Below, piece by piece: positions 44,437 to 54,713 of a DNA stretch of 64,000 nt (the first letter of the stretch is position 1; every line of letters starts with the position of its first letter). The stretch is from Brevibacillus choshinensis. GTDB taxonomy: Bacteria; Bacillota; Bacilli; Brevibacillales; Brevibacillaceae. The position numbers and the translations under genes were made by a program. Location: assembly GCF_001420695.1 (NCBI RefSeq), contig NZ_LJJB01000010.1, forward strand, positions 1,766,131-1,830,130, given 5' to 3'. The notes beneath the pieces were generated by a model. That model made no database searches. It had not been told where the DNA came from and worked only from the letters and a program-made list of their open reading frames with translations.

Positions 44437-45282
44437 TCACTTTTCCGCTTGTAATAGATCAATAATTCGTTGCAGATCTTCCTGCGAGTAGAAATCAATT
44501 TCGATCTTCCCTCGCTTGGTCCCCTTCTTGATCTTGACTGAGGTACCAAATCTGCTCCGCAAGCGTTCTTCTATTTCCACCAAAACAGGCTCATGTTTCG
44601 CTGGTTTTTTCTTTTTTGTTTCACGTGAAACATTCAATTGTTTCACTAGCTCTTCTAATTGACGAACACTCAATCCTTTTTCGACAACGTCTTTCGCCAT
44701 CTGGAGCTGAACCTGCTCCTTATTTACCGTCAATAGTGCACGGGCATGTCCCATTGAAAGCACTGCTGTTGATACCATTTTGCGAATTTTTTCCGGTAAT
44801 TGCAGCAGTCGCATCATGTTAGCGACGTGTGGTCTGCTTTTTCCAACCCGCTGTGCCAGCTGTTCTTGCGTGTACTCGTGATGAGCAATCAGCTTTTCGT
44901 ATGCTTCCGCCTCTTCCAACGGATTTAGGTTTTCCCGTTGGAGGTTTTCTATCAATGCAATCTCCATCAGCTGCTGGTCTGTATAGGCTTTCACTACGAC
45001 AGGCACCTGTTTCAATCCACACAGCTTGGCAGCACGAAGTCTTCTCTCACCCGCAACCAATTCATAACCCTTTATACTTTTCCGAACGATCAACGGCTGT
45101 ATAATGCCATGCTCTTTGATCGATTGTGCCAATTCGTCAATAGCCGATTGTTCGAATTCTTTACGGGGCTGATATGGATTGGGACGAATCTCACTGACGG
45201 AAACCTCTTTGACCTGTTCCCCTTCCTCAATGAGATTGGACGTTATAAGTGCATTCAGCCCTTTTCCCAAACCTCTACTCAT
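44437..45282 (-). CDS. parB: chromosome-partition CTPase and parS-binding protein ParB (Spo0J)
   Basis: A 281-residue Par[17 protein letters not shown] is the CTP-binding GERR box; [20 protein letters not shown] precedes the helix-turn-helix (QEQLAQRVGKSRPHVANMMR); a dimer domain ends the chain. ParB loads onto parS, slides as a CTP clamp, recruits SMC and, with ParA, segregates origins; in Bacillus it also affects sporulation. A perfect parS lies inside its own gene at 44617-44632. The ATG overlaps the parA stop. Confidence 0.97.
   Translation of the reverse strand: MSRGLGKGLNALITSNLIEEGEQVKEVSVSEIRPNPYQPRKEFEQSAIDELAQSIKEHGIIQPLIVRKSIKGYELVAGERRLRAAKLCGLKQVPVVVKAYTDQQLMEIALIENLQRENLNPLEEAEAYEKLIAHHEYTQEQLAQRVGKSRPHVANMMRLLQLPEKIRKMVSTAVLSMGHARALLTVNKEQVQLQMAKDVVEKGLSVRQLEELVKQLNVSRETKKKKPAKHEPVLVEIEERLRSRFGTSVKIKKGTKRGKIEIDFYSQEDLQRIIDLLQAEK
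44617..44632. other. parS site (perfect)
   Basis: TGTTTCACGTGAAACA, the full 16-base consensus palindrome, lies within the coding sequence of parB, as in Bacillus spo0J. It is the main ParB loading site visible in the window. Confidence 0.95.
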
Positions 45283-46037
45283 ACCCCTACCACTTCCTTC
45301 GCCAAATCGGTATAGACTTCCGCCCCCCTGGAGCGTGGATCGTACGTAATGATGGCTTGTCCGTGTGAAGGAGCTTCACTTAAGCGGACATTTCGGGGAA
45401 TAATCGTTTTGTACACTTTTTCTTGAAAGTACTTTTTCACTTCTTCTATGACTTGAATACCCAGATTGGTTCGAGCATCCAGCATCGTTAAGACGACACC
45501 TTCAATGGCAAGCTGTGAATTGAGGTGCTTTTGTACGAGACGAATCGTATTCAGAAGCTGGCTTAACCCTTCCAAAGCGTAATACTCACACTGAATGGGA
45601 ATGAGTACCGAATCAGCCGCAGTCAAAGAATTCACTGTCAAAATGCCCAAAGATGGCGGGCAATCAATGATCACGTAGTCATATTTGTCTTTTACTACTT
45701 CCAGAGCTTTTTTCAAACGAACTTCACGAGAGATCGTTGGGACTAGCTCAATTTCCGCTCCTGCCAATTGAATGGTGGCCGGAATAATCATCAATCCTTC
45801 AATGTCCGTTGGCAAAGTGGCATCGACCGGGCTTATGTCGTTGATCAATACATCATAGATACAGTATCGCACATCGGCCTTGTTGACTCCGATCCCGCTG
45901 GTCGCGTTCCCCTGTGGGTCAATGTCCACCAGTAGCACCTTTTTCCCCAATGCGGCCAGACAAGCGCTTAGATTGACGGACGTAGTTGTTTTCCCGACGC
46001 CGCCTTTCTGGTTCGCAACCGCAATGATTTTACCCAA
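45279..46037 (-). CDS. parA: chromosome-partition ATPase ParA (Soj)
   Basis: A 252-residue deviant Walker ATPase. KIIAVANQKGGVGKTT holds the signature lysine and P-loop; VDIDPQGN and YDYVIIDCPPSLG are the other switches. It binds the nucleoid and moves ParB-parS complexes; Soj also regulates DnaA in Bacillus. The frame is open 33 codons further, but GAGGTGG before TTG 46037 gives the family's usual MGKIIA start; GTG 46046 is the alternative. It overlaps parB by four bases. Confidence 0.96.
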   Translation of the reverse strand: MGKIIAVANQKGGVGKTTTSVNLSACLAALGKKVLLVDIDPQGNATSGIGVNKADVRYCIYDVLINDISPVDATLPTDIEGLMIIPATIQLAGAEIELVPTISREVRLKKALEVVKDKYDYVIIDCPPSLGILTVNSLTAADSVLIPIQCEYYALEGLSQLLNTIRLVQKHLNSQLAIEGVVLTMLDARTNLGIQVIEEVKKYFQEKVYKTIIPRNVRLSEAPSHGQAIITYDPRSRGAEVYTDLAKEVVGV

Positions 46038-46582
46038 CTTCTCCACCTCATTTTTTTCGTGTAGGAAAGTGTGAGATCGCCACAAAAATCTGGTGATTCG
46101 CTTACAAAACTTTCCGGAAACGCATAGCCGAGCCATCTAACATCACTCGGGCTTGTCCTCTGCTTGAGAGAACTTCAATAAAATTAGATACACGACAATT
46201 CCTTTTGGTATAACCATGTTACCAGATTTGGCACCTTGCCGTACGCTGTTTTTTTCATATTGGGTCAATTTGTCTGTATTTTTGTTCAAACAAATGTGGG
46301 AGTTCCTGTTTTTTGGTATGATTCACTTGCAATACGCGGTTTTTCGCTTCCAAACTTCCACTGAAATACCTCGAAAAAGAGCCGGCGAACGTGCAAAAGC
46401 ACCTCGATCAGGGCTGTTCTTTCCTTTTACTCAAAAGGGAACCTTTTTGATCTGTTTTTCTCCACTACTTACCCTAGCAGTCTTTGAAAGAAAACAGAAT
46501 TTGACCAAAAAGAACGGCGGCCCGATCGCCACCGTTCTCTTCCCTCTTCGGGAACTTGAACCGATACATATTCGATTAGAAT
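46038..46582. other. 545-base gap between noc and parA
   Basis: It holds the noc terminator and the parA upstream region. A plus-strand ORF across it has no ribosome site and no family features. I see no clear promoter or Noc-binding site. Confidence 0.5.
46509..46540 (-). terminator. terminator of noc
   Basis: AGAACGG and CCGTTCT pair, with an inner CG/CG step; five T follow on the minus strand. Confidence 0.65.
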
Positions 46583-47437
46583 TTACTTGTTTGTATCCTT
46601 ATTTTTTGGAATTCGGATCGTAAATTGGTAAAACTCGTCATGGTCTTCTTCATTTGTTTCAACAGGCAGTCCTGTCTGCATGACCATATCGATGGATTGG
46701 CGAACCGTATTAATCGCAATCCTTGCATCCCGAGAAAAAGCCTTCCATCTCGGCTTCGGTTCCTTTTCCTGTTTTGGATTCTCTTCTGCCTCCAGAAGCT
46801 GCTTTACTCTTACTTCTGTCTGCTTCACGTTCCATTCCCGCTCGAGAATCTCTTGCAGGACTTTTACCTGCAGTTCCTTTTGTTTCAATGGAATCAACGC
46901 ACGAGCATGACGCTCGGTCACCAGTCGGGCCAGCAGCGCATCCTGGATTTCCTGAGGCAGATGAAGCAATCGCAGCTTGTTAGCAATCGTGGACTGTCCT
47001 TTGCCAAGGCGCTGTGCCAGACTCTCCTGCGTCAAATTGTGCAGATCAATCAGCTTTTGATAAGCCACAGCCTCTTCAATTGCCGTCAATCCTTCTCGTT
47101 GCAAGTTCTCAATCAACGCGATCGAGGCGGTCTGCGCATCGTTAAACTCTTTAACAATCGCAGGTATCCGCTCCATGCCCAATTTTTTCGTTGCACGCAA
47201 ACGACGTTCTCCTGCAATCAATTCATAATGACCGTCTCTAACGCGAACTACGATCGGCTGAATCAATCCATGAGTCCGAATGGTTTGACACAACTCTTCA
47301 ATTTTCTCGTCATCAAACACCGTGCGAGGTTGGTATGGATTTGGCACGATCTCCTCTACCGGTATTTGTCTGATTTCTTCGTTGTCTGTTTTGTCGGTCA
47401 ACCCGAATATGCGAGAAAATGAATCCTTCACTGCCAT
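46583..47437 (-). CDS. noc: nucleoid occlusion protein Noc (ParB paralogue)
   Basis: A 284-residue ParB-family protein. It has the same [17 protein letters not shown] box, [20 protein letters not shown] and helix-turn-helix [20 protein letters not shown] as ParB, but the N terminus ([16 protein letters not shown]) carries the amphipathic membrane-targeting helix of Noc. It blocks Z-ring assembly over the nucleoid by binding NBS sites. It is paralogous to parB 1.3 kb away, as usual. GGGGG lies before the ATG. Confidence 0.93.
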   Translation of the reverse strand: MAVKDSFSRIFGLTDKTDNEEIRQIPVEEIVPNPYQPRTVFDDEKIEELCQTIRTHGLIQPIVVRVRDGHYELIAGERRLRATKKLGMERIPAIVKEFNDAQTASIALIENLQREGLTAIEEAVAYQKLIDLHNLTQESLAQRLGKGQSTIANKLRLLHLPQEIQDALLARLVTERHARALIPLKQKELQVKVLQEILEREWNVKQTEVRVKQLLEAEENPKQEKEPKPRWKAFSRDARIAINTVRQSIDMVMQTGLPVETNEEDHDEFYQFTIRIPKNKDTNK

Positions 47438-48017
47438 AGAAAATCCCCCACTTCTACCCGTTCCATCCTTGCTATTTCAAACACTATTAAATTTTTCGGA
47501 AAACTTGGGCGTATTCTTGATCGTTTTCATACACATACCAAACCTCTTGCCAATTGCTGCGGATAACAGAACAGGCACCCATAAACACAACTGTGACAAC
47601 ATGAGCTGCTTATCCTTTTCATTAGGTGCGGTCGTTTCAGCTTACCTGGGACGTGCCCTCTCGTTTTCCACTCAAAAGACACGAAATATCGCTAGCTTCT
47701 CCGAAAGAAAGATGAATAGCGCTAGATTCGTGCTTTGAAAAAATAATGGGGCCTATACTGCTTCCTTCCTTTTCCAAGCGTGGAAAAAGCGTTCGTATGA
47801 CCTTGTAACTTGTTGAGAGAAGCTTACTCACCCTTAGCTGAACGAAAAGGTGCTTGTGTCCTATAGAAAAAGACGCTCCAAGCCCTTTCTCAGCGATAGT
47901 AAAAATCCTTTTGGCCTACACACGTTCTGCTCGTACTTTTATTTACGATTCTTTTCTAATTGTAATTCTGCAAGATTCGCCCAATTCCTGCTAATAAAAA
48001 ACGTTTCACGTGAAACA
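47438..48017. other. 580-base gap upstream of noc with a parS-like end
   Basis: No gene is supported. The right edge holds the parS-like palindrome at 48002-48017; the rest is AT-rich with small ORFs lacking ribosome sites. The noc promoter must lie here, but no convincing -10/-35 pair was found. Confidence 0.45.
48002..48017. other. parS-like site, one mismatch
   Basis: CGTTTCACGTGAAACA differs from the parS consensus only in the first base. It abuts the stop codon of the MgtC-type gene and is 3.4 kb from the perfect parS. Confidence 0.85.
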
Positions 48018-48578
48018 TCAGTCGTGGTCGTCATCGTAGCAGACGGGCCTACCGCGTCCTTTCTGCGAATCTTCTTCCTCTAAACGCTCATCAGATAAAT
48101 GTGAAATTTTGGTGGCACGAAACAATCTCGGAAATAAGCGATGGAAGTCTAGCGTCAAATAGGCAAAAAAAGCCGCAATAATAGCTGTTACATACATCCC
48201 TGCACTAAACATCAGACCAATTGCCGAAGCGACCCACATCCCGGCCGCAGTCGTTAATCCTTTTACCGAGCCGTTAAACTTGATAATCGCCCCTGCTCCC
48301 AAAAAACCCATCCCTGTTACAACTTGAGCCGCGACACGTCCTGGATCATTGTTTACACCACTGGAAGAGAACCCGTATATGGAGGCAAGTCCAAACAAAC
48401 AGGATCCAAAACAAACGAGGCTGTACGTACGAAACCCAGCCCCTCTACCGCGGTAGACATCTTTAATAAAACGCTCCCTCTCCCAACCCATGATGGCACC
48501 TGCCAGAAACGCCAGAAACAATCGCAATAAGATCGTAGGGAGCTCTGGTGGAAAAAAGATGGCTAGCGCAGTCTGCAT
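48018..48578 (-). CDS. MgtC/SapB family membrane protein
   Basis: A 186-residue protein with five helices and the MgtC/SapB pattern: LRLFLAFLAGAIMGWERER, GFRTYSLVCFGSCLF, QVVTGMGFLGAGAIIKFNG and SVKGLTTAAGMWVASAIGL. MgtC-type proteins bind or regulate membrane ATPases or magnesium handling; in non-pathogens the role is uncertain. It is inserted between rsmG and noc, which are adjacent in Bacillus. The acidic tail (about 35 residues) is polar. Confidence 0.9.
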   Translation of the reverse strand: MQTALAIFFPPELPTILLRLFLAFLAGAIMGWERERFIKDVYRGRGAGFRTYSLVCFGSCLFGLASIYGFSSSGVNNDPGRVAAQVVTGMGFLGAGAIIKFNGSVKGLTTAAGMWVASAIGLMFSAGMYVTAIIAAFFAYLTLDFHRLFPRLFRATKISHLSDERLEEEDSQKGRGRPVCYDDDHD

Positions 48579-48675
48579 GTATGTTTCATCCTCTCACAAG
48601 GCGTCAATCTTAAGAAAAAGTTACTTGTATGTATATGCCGTGAGGAGGATAGACATGCCCTTTACCAACCATACA

Positions 48676-48708
48676 AAAAAGGTCGCAGCTTTTGTGCCAC
48701 GACCTTCC
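48676..48708 (-). terminator. terminator of the mnm-rsmG operon
   Basis: AAGGTCG and CGACCTT pair, extended by GGC/GCT-type pairs; six T follow on the minus strand. Confidence 0.7.
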
Positions 48709-48732
48709 CATACACCTAACAGCTATTCCCCA

Positions 48733-49449
48733 CTAGATCAGTGGTTTCTTGGCCGGTATCCCAGCTTTTCGCGGATAGCTTTTCGGTGTCGCTTCCACTT
48801 TTTCCACGATCACGATGTTGCGCTCTCCTGCTTCCTCCATCAGGTGGAAGGTTTCCACTTTTCGCGTCTTGCCACCCAATGTTTTGATCGCCTTTTTCGC
48901 CTCGCCCAGCTCAAGAGTCATTTCAGCGCCTTTTAGAGCGATGAAGTGCCCACCGACTTTGGCAAATGGCAGACAAAACTCGGACAGCAAATTCATTCTC
49001 GCCACCGCACGAGCGACGACCAGCTGATATTTTTCCCGATGAACCGGTTCCTGACCGCGTTCTTCCGCACGACCATGTACAGGATTGAGATTTTCCAGTC
49101 CCAATTCACTCGCTACGTGCTGTAAAAAATTCATTCGTTTGTTCAGCGAATCAATAATGGTCATCTTCAGATGCGGAAAGCAGATTTTCAGAGGGATGCT
49201 GGGAAAGCCCGCTCCTCCTCCGATATCGACTACGGATTCTACCTTGTCAAAAGGGAAAAAGAAAGCAGGTGTAATAGAATCGTAAAAATGCTTGTTATAC
49301 ACCTGGCCCTCTTCGGTAATTCCCGTCAGATTCATTTTTTCGTTCCATTCGACCAGCAAATGAAAAAACTGATCGAATTGTTCCATCTGACGCTCTGTCA
49401 ACACAATGCCTTTGGCACCCAACGCCTCAGCAAATTGCTCTTTCGTCAT
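48733..49449 (-). CDS. rsmG: 16S rRNA (guanine527-N7)-methyltransferase
   Basis: A 238-residue Rossmann methyltransferase that modifies G527 of 16S rRNA. VVDIGGGAGFPSIPLKI is the SAM motif; VHGRAEERGQ and ARAVARMNLLSEFCLP follow. AAGGAGA precedes the ATG. It is 12 bases after mnmG, in the classical mnmE-mnmG-rsmG series. Loss of this enzyme gives mild streptomycin resistance in other species. Confidence 0.97.
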   Translation of the reverse strand: MTKEQFAEALGAKGIVLTERQMEQFDQFFHLLVEWNEKMNLTGITEEGQVYNKHFYDSITPAFFFPFDKVESVVDIGGGAGFPSIPLKICFPHLKMTIIDSLNKRMNFLQHVASELGLENLNPVHGRAEERGQEPVHREKYQLVVARAVARMNLLSEFCLPFAKVGGHFIALKGAEMTLELGEAKKAIKTLGGKTRKVETFHLMEEAGERNIVIVEKVEATPKSYPRKAGIPAKKPLI

Positions 49450-49461
49450 CTGCTATTCTCC

Positions 49462-51363
49462 TTACTCTGCCGCTCCTACGCGATTATACTGCTCCAAATA
49501 TACCATCAATACGGAAATATCAGCAGGAGTAACCCCAGCGATACGCGCACCCTGACCGATATTCAATGGACGAATTCGGGACATGTTTTCACGCGCTTCT
49601 TTGGACATCCCCGAAATTTGATGGTAGTCCAGGTTTTCCGGAATTCGGCGTTCCTCCATCTTTTTCATCCGCTCTACTTGCTGGAGCGATTTTCGGATGT
49701 AGCCATCGTACTTGATCTGAATCTCTACCTGTTCGGCTACGTCTGCTGGCAATGGCTCTGCAGGAGGCATCATTTGAATGATATGACTGTAGTTCAATTC
49801 CGGACGACGCAGCAGCTGCGCCAGCTCGATCACCTCAGTCAATTCAGGAGAACCAGCAGCACGCAATACCTCTTGGACGTGCTCCATATCCGGACGTACA
49901 CGCGTATTGTTGACCCGCTCTTTCTCTTGTTCAATCAATTGACGTTTCGCATGAAAACGATCATGACGATCTTCGCTGATCAAACCAATGTCATACCCGA
50001 TATCCGTCAAACGCAGATCCGCATTATCATGACGCAAAAGTAGTCGATATTCGGCCCGAGAAGTAAGCAAACGGTAAGGCTCATGTGTTCCTTTCGTGAC
50101 CAAATCATCAATCAGCACGCCGATGTAGGCTTCTTCACGGCCCAAAACAACAGGCGGTTTGTCTTGGACACGACGAGCTGCGTTAATTCCAGCCATCAAT
50201 CCTTGGCCAGCCGCTTCCTCATATCCGGATGTTCCGTTAATTTGCCCTGCAGTAAAGAGACCTGGCAGAACTTTGGTTTCCAAAGAAGGCCACAGCTGCG
50301 TAGGCACGACTGCGTCATACTCAATCGCATAGCCAGGTCGCATCATTTTGACCTCTTCCATGCCCGACATCGAGCGAAGCATAGAGAGCTGCACGTCTTC
50401 TGGCAAGCTAGTGGACAAACCTTGCACGTACATTTCTTCGGTATGGCGTCCTTCTGGCTCCAGGAAGATCTGATGACGCGGCTTATCGTTGAAACGGACG
50501 ACTTTATCCTCAATAGACGGGCAGTAACGTGGTCCTGTCCCTTCGATCATCCCCGAGTACATCGGTGCACGGTGCAAATTGCCATTGATCAGCTCATGCG
50601 TTTCTTCGTTTGTATAGGTCAGCCAGCAAGGCAGCTGGTCGGTGATAAACTCCGTTGTTTCATAGGAAAACGCACGTGGTTCCTCGTCTCCCGGCTGGAT
50701 CTCCATTTTGGAAAAATCGATACTATTTTTATGAACGCGTGGTGGTGTACCTGTTTTAAAACGAGTCATTTCAAATCCGAGCTCTTTTAAGTGGTGCGCG
50801 AGACGGATAGAAGGACGCATGTTGTTCGGGCCGCTTTCATACTGCAAGTCACCCAAAATGATCTTTCCGCGCAGGTACGTACCAGTCGTCAGTACGACAG
50901 ACTTTGCTTTGTAACGAGCGCCTGTCTGGGTCAGAACTCCTTCACAGACTCCATCGTTGACGATCAGCTCTTCTACCATCGCCTGACGCAGCAACAGATT
51001 CGGCGTATTTTCGATCGTGCGTTTCATTTCATGCTGGTAAGCAAATTTATCCGCTTGCGCGCGCAGCGCATGTACAGCAGGTCCTTTTCCTGTATTCAGC
51101 ATGCGCATTTGAATATGCGTTTTATCTGTATTTCGACCCATTTCTCCGCCCAGTGCGTCAATTTCACGCACGACGTGCCCTTTGGCAGGGCCACCGACAG
51201 ATGGGTTACATGGCATAAAAGCTACAGCATCCAAATTAATGGTTAACAGCAAAGTACTGCATCCCATCCGGGCAGCTGCCAATGCCGCTTCACACCCCGC
51301 ATGCCCAGCCCCAATCACGATGACGTCAAACGAGCCAGCTTCATACATAGGTACAGCGTTCAC
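49462..51363 (-). CDS. mnmG: tRNA-modifying FAD enzyme MnmG (GidA)
   Basis: A 633-residue FAD- and folate-dependent subunit that, with MnmE, adds carboxymethylaminomethyl or aminomethyl groups to U34 of tRNAs. [20 protein letters not shown] is the FAD motif; [12 protein letters not shown] and TGTYLRGKI are conserved; the C-terminal helical domain binds MnmE. The start is GTG with GAGGAGG eight bases before it. Confidence 0.97.
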   Translation of the reverse strand: MNAVPMYEAGSFDVIVIGAGHAGCEAALAAARMGCSTLLLTINLDAVAFMPCNPSVGGPAKGHVVREIDALGGEMGRNTDKTHIQMRMLNTGKGPAVHALRAQADKFAYQHEMKRTIENTPNLLLRQAMVEELIVNDGVCEGVLTQTGARYKAKSVVLTTGTYLRGKIILGDLQYESGPNNMRPSIRLAHHLKELGFEMTRFKTGTPPRVHKNSIDFSKMEIQPGDEEPRAFSYETTEFITDQLPCWLTYTNEETHELINGNLHRAPMYSGMIEGTGPRYCPSIEDKVVRFNDKPRHQIFLEPEGRHTEEMYVQGLSTSLPEDVQLSMLRSMSGMEEVKMMRPGYAIEYDAVVPTQLWPSLETKVLPGLFTAGQINGTSGYEEAAGQGLMAGINAARRVQDKPPVVLGREEAYIGVLIDDLVTKGTHEPYRLLTSRAEYRLLLRHDNADLRLTDIGYDIGLISEDRHDRFHAKRQLIEQEKERVNNTRVRPDMEHVQEVLRAAGSPELTEVIELAQLLRRPELNYSHIIQMMPPAEPLPADVAEQVEIQIKYDGYIRKSLQQVERMKKMEERRIPENLDYHQISGMSKEARENMSRIRPLNIGQGARIAGVTPADISVLMVYLEQYNRVGAAE

Positions 51364-51391
51364 TTTGTTTTCCTCCTCCTCATTCGTACTT

Positions 51392-52768
51392 TTACTTGCC
51401 TAGACAAAACTGGGAGAAGATCTGGTCGATCAAATCCTCACCGACACTTTCCCCGATGACTTCTCCTAACAGTTCCCACGCTTTCTTGATATCGATCTGG
51501 ATCATATCGACTGGCATCTGCCCATCAATGCCACCCAGAGCTTCGTCCATGGCCAGCTCAGCCTGTCTCAGCAGATGGATATGGCGCGCATTGCTCACAT
51601 AAGTCAGATCATCCTGCTGAACGCGTCCGCTGAAGAAAATCTCGCTGATCGCTTGCTCCAACAGCTCTATGCCGGTCTCTTCCCTAGCCGAAGTCATAAT
51701 GAGCGGCTGCTGCGGGAAATGACGTTTGATCTCTTCCAAATCAATCTTTTGCGGCAAGTCAAACTTATTGACGATCACGATGACGGAAAAACCTATTGCT
51801 GCCTCAAAGATTGCGTAATCATCCGGGCTCAGAGGTTCATTATAATTGAGCACGAGCAGCACGAGGTCAGCTTTTTGCAACAACTGCCTAGATTTCTCCA
51901 CGCCAATTTTTTCTACAATATCTTCGGTATCGCGAATCCCCGCTGTATCAATCAGACGCAAAGGAACACCGCGCACATTGACATACTCTTCAATCACATC
52001 ACGCGTTGTCCCTGCAACATCCGTCACAATCGCCTTTTCCTCTTGTACCAAGCTATTCAGCAAAGAGGATTTCCCTACATTCGGCCGCCCAATAATCGCA
52101 GTCGACAATCCTTCACGTAGGATCTTCCCTTGCTTAGCCGTTTGCAACAGCCGCTTGATTTCCACCTTGACCTCTTCACACTTCCCACGCAAGAAATTTT
52201 GAGTAAATTCCTCGACGTCGTGCTCAGGATAGTCCAGCGTCACCTCTATATGTGCCATCGCTTCGATCAGATTTTGACGCAGCTGCCGAATCAGCCGGGA
52301 AAGCTTCCCCTCTACCTGATTCAATGCCACCTTCATCGCTCGGTCGGTTTTCGCCCGGATCAAATCGATGACGGCCTCTGCCTGAGACAAATCCACTCGT
52401 CCATTGAGAAACGCCCGTTTGGTAAACTCACCTGGCTCTGCCAATCTGGCGCCGTTCTCCAATATTAGCTCCAGCACACGCTCGACAGAAACGATTCCTC
52501 CGTGGCAATTGACCTCCACGACATCCTCCCGCGTAAACGTACGTGGTTCCCTCATGACCGAAACCAGCACCTCTTCAACGAGGCCACCTGTCTGTGGATC
52601 ATGCAAATGTCCGTAATGAATCGTATGAGTGTCCACAGTGGACAACTCGTTCTTTCCTTTGTATATCTTATCCACAACTTCGATCGCTTCCGGGCCACTC
52701 ACCCGGATCACGGCAATACCGCCCTCACCCATCGGTGTCGCGACCGCCGCTATCGTATCGAATTTCAT
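51392..52768 (-). CDS. mnmE: tRNA-modifying GTPase MnmE (TrmE)
   Basis: A 458-residue three-domain protein: N-terminal tetrahydrofolate-binding domain ([20 protein letters not shown]), helical domain, an inserted G domain ([27 protein letters not shown]) at about 220-380, and the end in FCLGK with the catalytic cysteine. GAGGTGA precedes ATG 52768; the frame is open nine codons earlier. A DnaA box lies inside the gene at 52668-52676. Confidence 0.97.
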   Translation of the reverse strand: MKFDTIAAVATPMGEGGIAVIRVSGPEAIEVVDKIYKGKNELSTVDTHTIHYGHLHDPQTGGLVEEVLVSVMREPRTFTREDVVEVNCHGGIVSVERVLELILENGARLAEPGEFTKRAFLNGRVDLSQAEAVIDLIRAKTDRAMKVALNQVEGKLSRLIRQLRQNLIEAMAHIEVTLDYPEHDVEEFTQNFLRGKCEEVKVEIKRLLQTAKQGKILREGLSTAIIGRPNVGKSSLLNSLVQEEKAIVTDVAGTTRDVIEEYVNVRGVPLRLIDTAGIRDTEDIVEKIGVEKSRQLLQKADLVLLVLNYNEPLSPDDYAIFEAAIGFSVIVIVNKFDLPQKIDLEEIKRHFPQQPLIMTSAREETGIELLEQAISEIFFSGRVQQDDLTYVSNARHIHLLRQAELAMDEALGGIDGQMPVDMIQIDIKKAWELLGEVIGESVGEDLIDQIFSQFCLGK

Positions 52769-52993
52769 GATGCTCACCTCAAGCTTTCCAATCAAAACAA
52801 GTCAGCTACTAACATACTAGCTTAACAGATCGCCTCGAAAAATACCAAAAGAAAGTGCAGTCCATGGGCGACCTCCCTATCCAATAGGAAAAAGCAACCC
52901 TGCGCTTCAAGGTTGCTCGCCGCATTTCTTATCCACAGTATGATCTTTTTCCTCGAACCCCAACCCTGCCAAGGGTTATCCACAGTGGATAAC
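52668..52993. promoter_or_regulatory. DnaA-box cluster in the jag-mnmE gap
   Basis: Perfect TTATCCACA boxes lie at 52668-52676 (inside mnmE), 52929-52937 and 52976-52984. The last belongs to a 19-base palindrome (52975-52993) with a second box of one mismatch on the other strand. The gap between mnmE and jag also holds two minus-strand terminators. No gene is visible in the 291 bases. Confidence 0.65.
52889..52917 (-). terminator. second minus-strand terminator between jag and mnmE
   Basis: AGCAACC and GGTTGCT pair around 11 bases; five T follow on the minus strand. Confidence 0.6.
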
Positions 52994-53045
52994 ATACAAA
53001 GGTCTATCCATAAAAAATAGTGCGTCCCTAACTACGCCGAAACGC

Positions 53046-53077
53046 CAAAAAAAGGAAGCCTACTTAGAGGCTTCCTT
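53046..53077 (-). terminator. terminator of the rnpA-yidD-yidC-jag operon
   Basis: AAGGAAGCCT and AGGCTTCCTT pair perfectly with a six-base loop and seven T after. The stem overlaps the stop codon of jag. Confidence 0.85.
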
Positions 53078-53689
53078 TGGTGCGATAACGATATAACGAT
53101 TCGGTTCGTCGCCCTCGCTAAACGTAACCACATCGGAACGTTTTTGCAAAAAGGCATGAATGACTTTTCGCTCTGCCGCCGACATAGGCTCCAAGCGTAC
53201 ATCTCGCTTGGTCGAAAGAGCTTTTTTTGCGACCCGATCCGCCAGCTGCTCCAATGTTTCCTTGCGGCGCAGCCGGTAGTTTTCAGCGTCCAACGTGATG
53301 CGTACGTGCTTGTCCGCATGACGGTTTGCTACGACGTTTACGAGATACTGCAGTGAATCAAGAGTTTGTCCCCTACGGCCAATAATGATTCCCAGATTTG
53401 TCCCCTGGATGTCAAACAGCACGCCTTCTTCATTTGAACGTTGCTCCACCTTGGCATCTACCTTCATGTTGGATAAAACGTCTTGAAGAAAATCACGTCC
53501 CTGTGCAACTGGGTCAAAATGAAACTCTACTTCCACTTTGGCGTCCTTGGTTCCAATTAGCCCAAACAGTCCTCTGCTCGGCTCCTCCAAAACGCGGACA
53601 CTAGCCTTTTCACGAGGCACACCCAACTCCAGTAAAGCCTTCTGCACAGCATCGTCTATCGTTTTTGCCGTAGCTACCACCTTTTTCAC
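53060..53689 (-). CDS. jag: RNA-binding protein Jag (KhpB)
   Basis: A 209-residue protein: N-terminal Jag domain (VVATAKTIDDAVQKALLEL), KH domain with GIIIGRRGQTLDSLQYL near residue 112, and an R3H domain at the end (MSAAERKVIHAFLQ). It binds RNA with KhpA and is linked to envelope growth. It overlaps yidC by four bases, the usual pairing. Confidence 0.95.
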   Translation of the reverse strand: MKKVVATAKTIDDAVQKALLELGVPREKASVRVLEEPSRGLFGLIGTKDAKVEVEFHFDPVAQGRDFLQDVLSNMKVDAKVEQRSNEEGVLFDIQGTNLGIIIGRRGQTLDSLQYLVNVVANRHADKHVRITLDAENYRLRRKETLEQLADRVAKKALSTKRDVRLEPMSAAERKVIHAFLQKRSDVVTFSEGDEPNRYIVIAPKEASK

Positions 53690-54444
53690 TTGGAGGCTCC
53701 CTCCTTAGGAGTAAGCTTATTGCCTTTATCGCGGTACAGGAAATAGGTTTGGACGATAGTGAACAGGTTACCGTACACCCAGTACAGCGAGAGCGCCGAT
53801 GGCAACGACACAGCGATAGCCAAGATCATCAGAGGCATCATGACCAGCATCATTTTCATCTGCGGATTTCCTTGAGTCGCCTGGCCCATCATTTTGGACT
53901 GCAGATAGGTCGTAGCAGCTGCCACAACCGGCAAGATATAGTATGGGTCTTTATCGCCCAGAGTCAGCCACAAGAAAGTCTGAGACTTGATTTCCGACGT
54001 CCGGATGATAGCGTGGTAGAATGCGATCAGAATCGGCATTTGTACCAGCATTGGCAAGCATCCAGCCAGAGGATTGACCCCATTCTTTTGGAAGATGGCC
54101 ATGGTCTCTTGCTGAGCTTTTTGCGGATCATTCTTGTGCTTCTCGCGGATTTTTTGCATTTCCGGTTGAAGTTCCTGCATTTTCTTGGAGCTCTTGATCT
54201 GCTTGACCATCAAAGGAAGCACAATCAGACGAATAATGATCGTGGCTACCAGAATACCCAGACCATAGTTGTTACCGAGTATCAAAGCACTCTCTTTAAT
54301 CAACCAGGACAAGGGATAAACCAAATACTTGTCCCAAATGCCGGTTGCGTCAGGGCCGATTGGTGCAGCTGTCTGAGGGTTACAGCCCGACAAAATGAGA
54401 ACCAGCAAAGTCAGCATAAGCATGCTGAGGGTACGTCTGCTCAA
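53686..54444 (-). CDS. yidC: membrane protein insertase YidC (SpoIIIJ type)
   Basis: A 252-residue Oxa1/YidC insertase with a lipoprotein signal (LLVLILSGCNPQ, modified Cys 21) and five membrane helices; conserved MQEMQPEMQKIREKHKNDPQ-like coiled coil around residue 95 and a GCLPMLVQMP loop. The Gram-positive form is short. In Bacillus, SpoIIIJ is required for forespore development as well as insertion. It follows yidD and overlaps jag. Confidence 0.96.
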   Translation of the reverse strand: MSRRTLSMLMLTLLVLILSGCNPQTAAPIGPDATGIWDKYLVYPLSWLIKESALILGNNYGLGILVATIIIRLIVLPLMVKQIKSSKKMQELQPEMQKIREKHKNDPQKAQQETMAIFQKNGVNPLAGCLPMLVQMPILIAFYHAIIRTSEIKSQTFLWLTLGDKDPYYILPVVAAATTYLQSKMMGQATQGNPQMKMMLVMMPLMILAIAVSLPSALSLYWVYGNLFTIVQTYFLYRDKGNKLTPKEGASK

Positions 54445-54484
54445 GGGATGATCCTCCTTTTCCCCGCTTCAATGAGGTTATTGA

Positions 54485-54709
54485 TTATTTGCGTTGATCC
54501 GGGACCGGATCAAATCCGCCCGGGTGGAACGGATGGCATTTAAGGATGCGACGAAGAGCCAGCCACCCTCCCTTCCACGCCCCAAATCTTCGAATAGATT
54601 CGATCGCGTAGTGAGAGCATGTAGGCGCGAACCTGCATGAAGGCGGTTTTAGTGGGGAAATGAACAGCTGATACCCACGAATAAGCCCCATCATGATTTT
54701 CGCAATCAT
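54485..54709 (-). CDS. yidD: membrane protein insertion efficiency factor YidD
   Basis: A 74-residue protein of the YidD family: [19 protein letters not shown] and [19 protein letters not shown] with conserved cysteines, and [12 protein letters not shown] at the end. It helps YidC insert proteins. ATG at 54709 has GAGGGTGA before it; the frame is open seven codons further. It lies between rnpA and yidC. Confidence 0.95.
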   Translation of the reverse strand: MIAKIMMGLIRGYQLFISPLKPPSCRFAPTCSHYAIESIRRFGAWKGGWLALRRILKCHPFHPGGFDPVPDQRK

Positions 54710-54713
54710 CGCT

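Noticed and set aside
46216-46623. 135-codon plus-strand ORF between noc and parA
   Set aside because: No ribosome site, crosses the noc terminator and stop, and is rich in Phe and Leu as shadow frames are.
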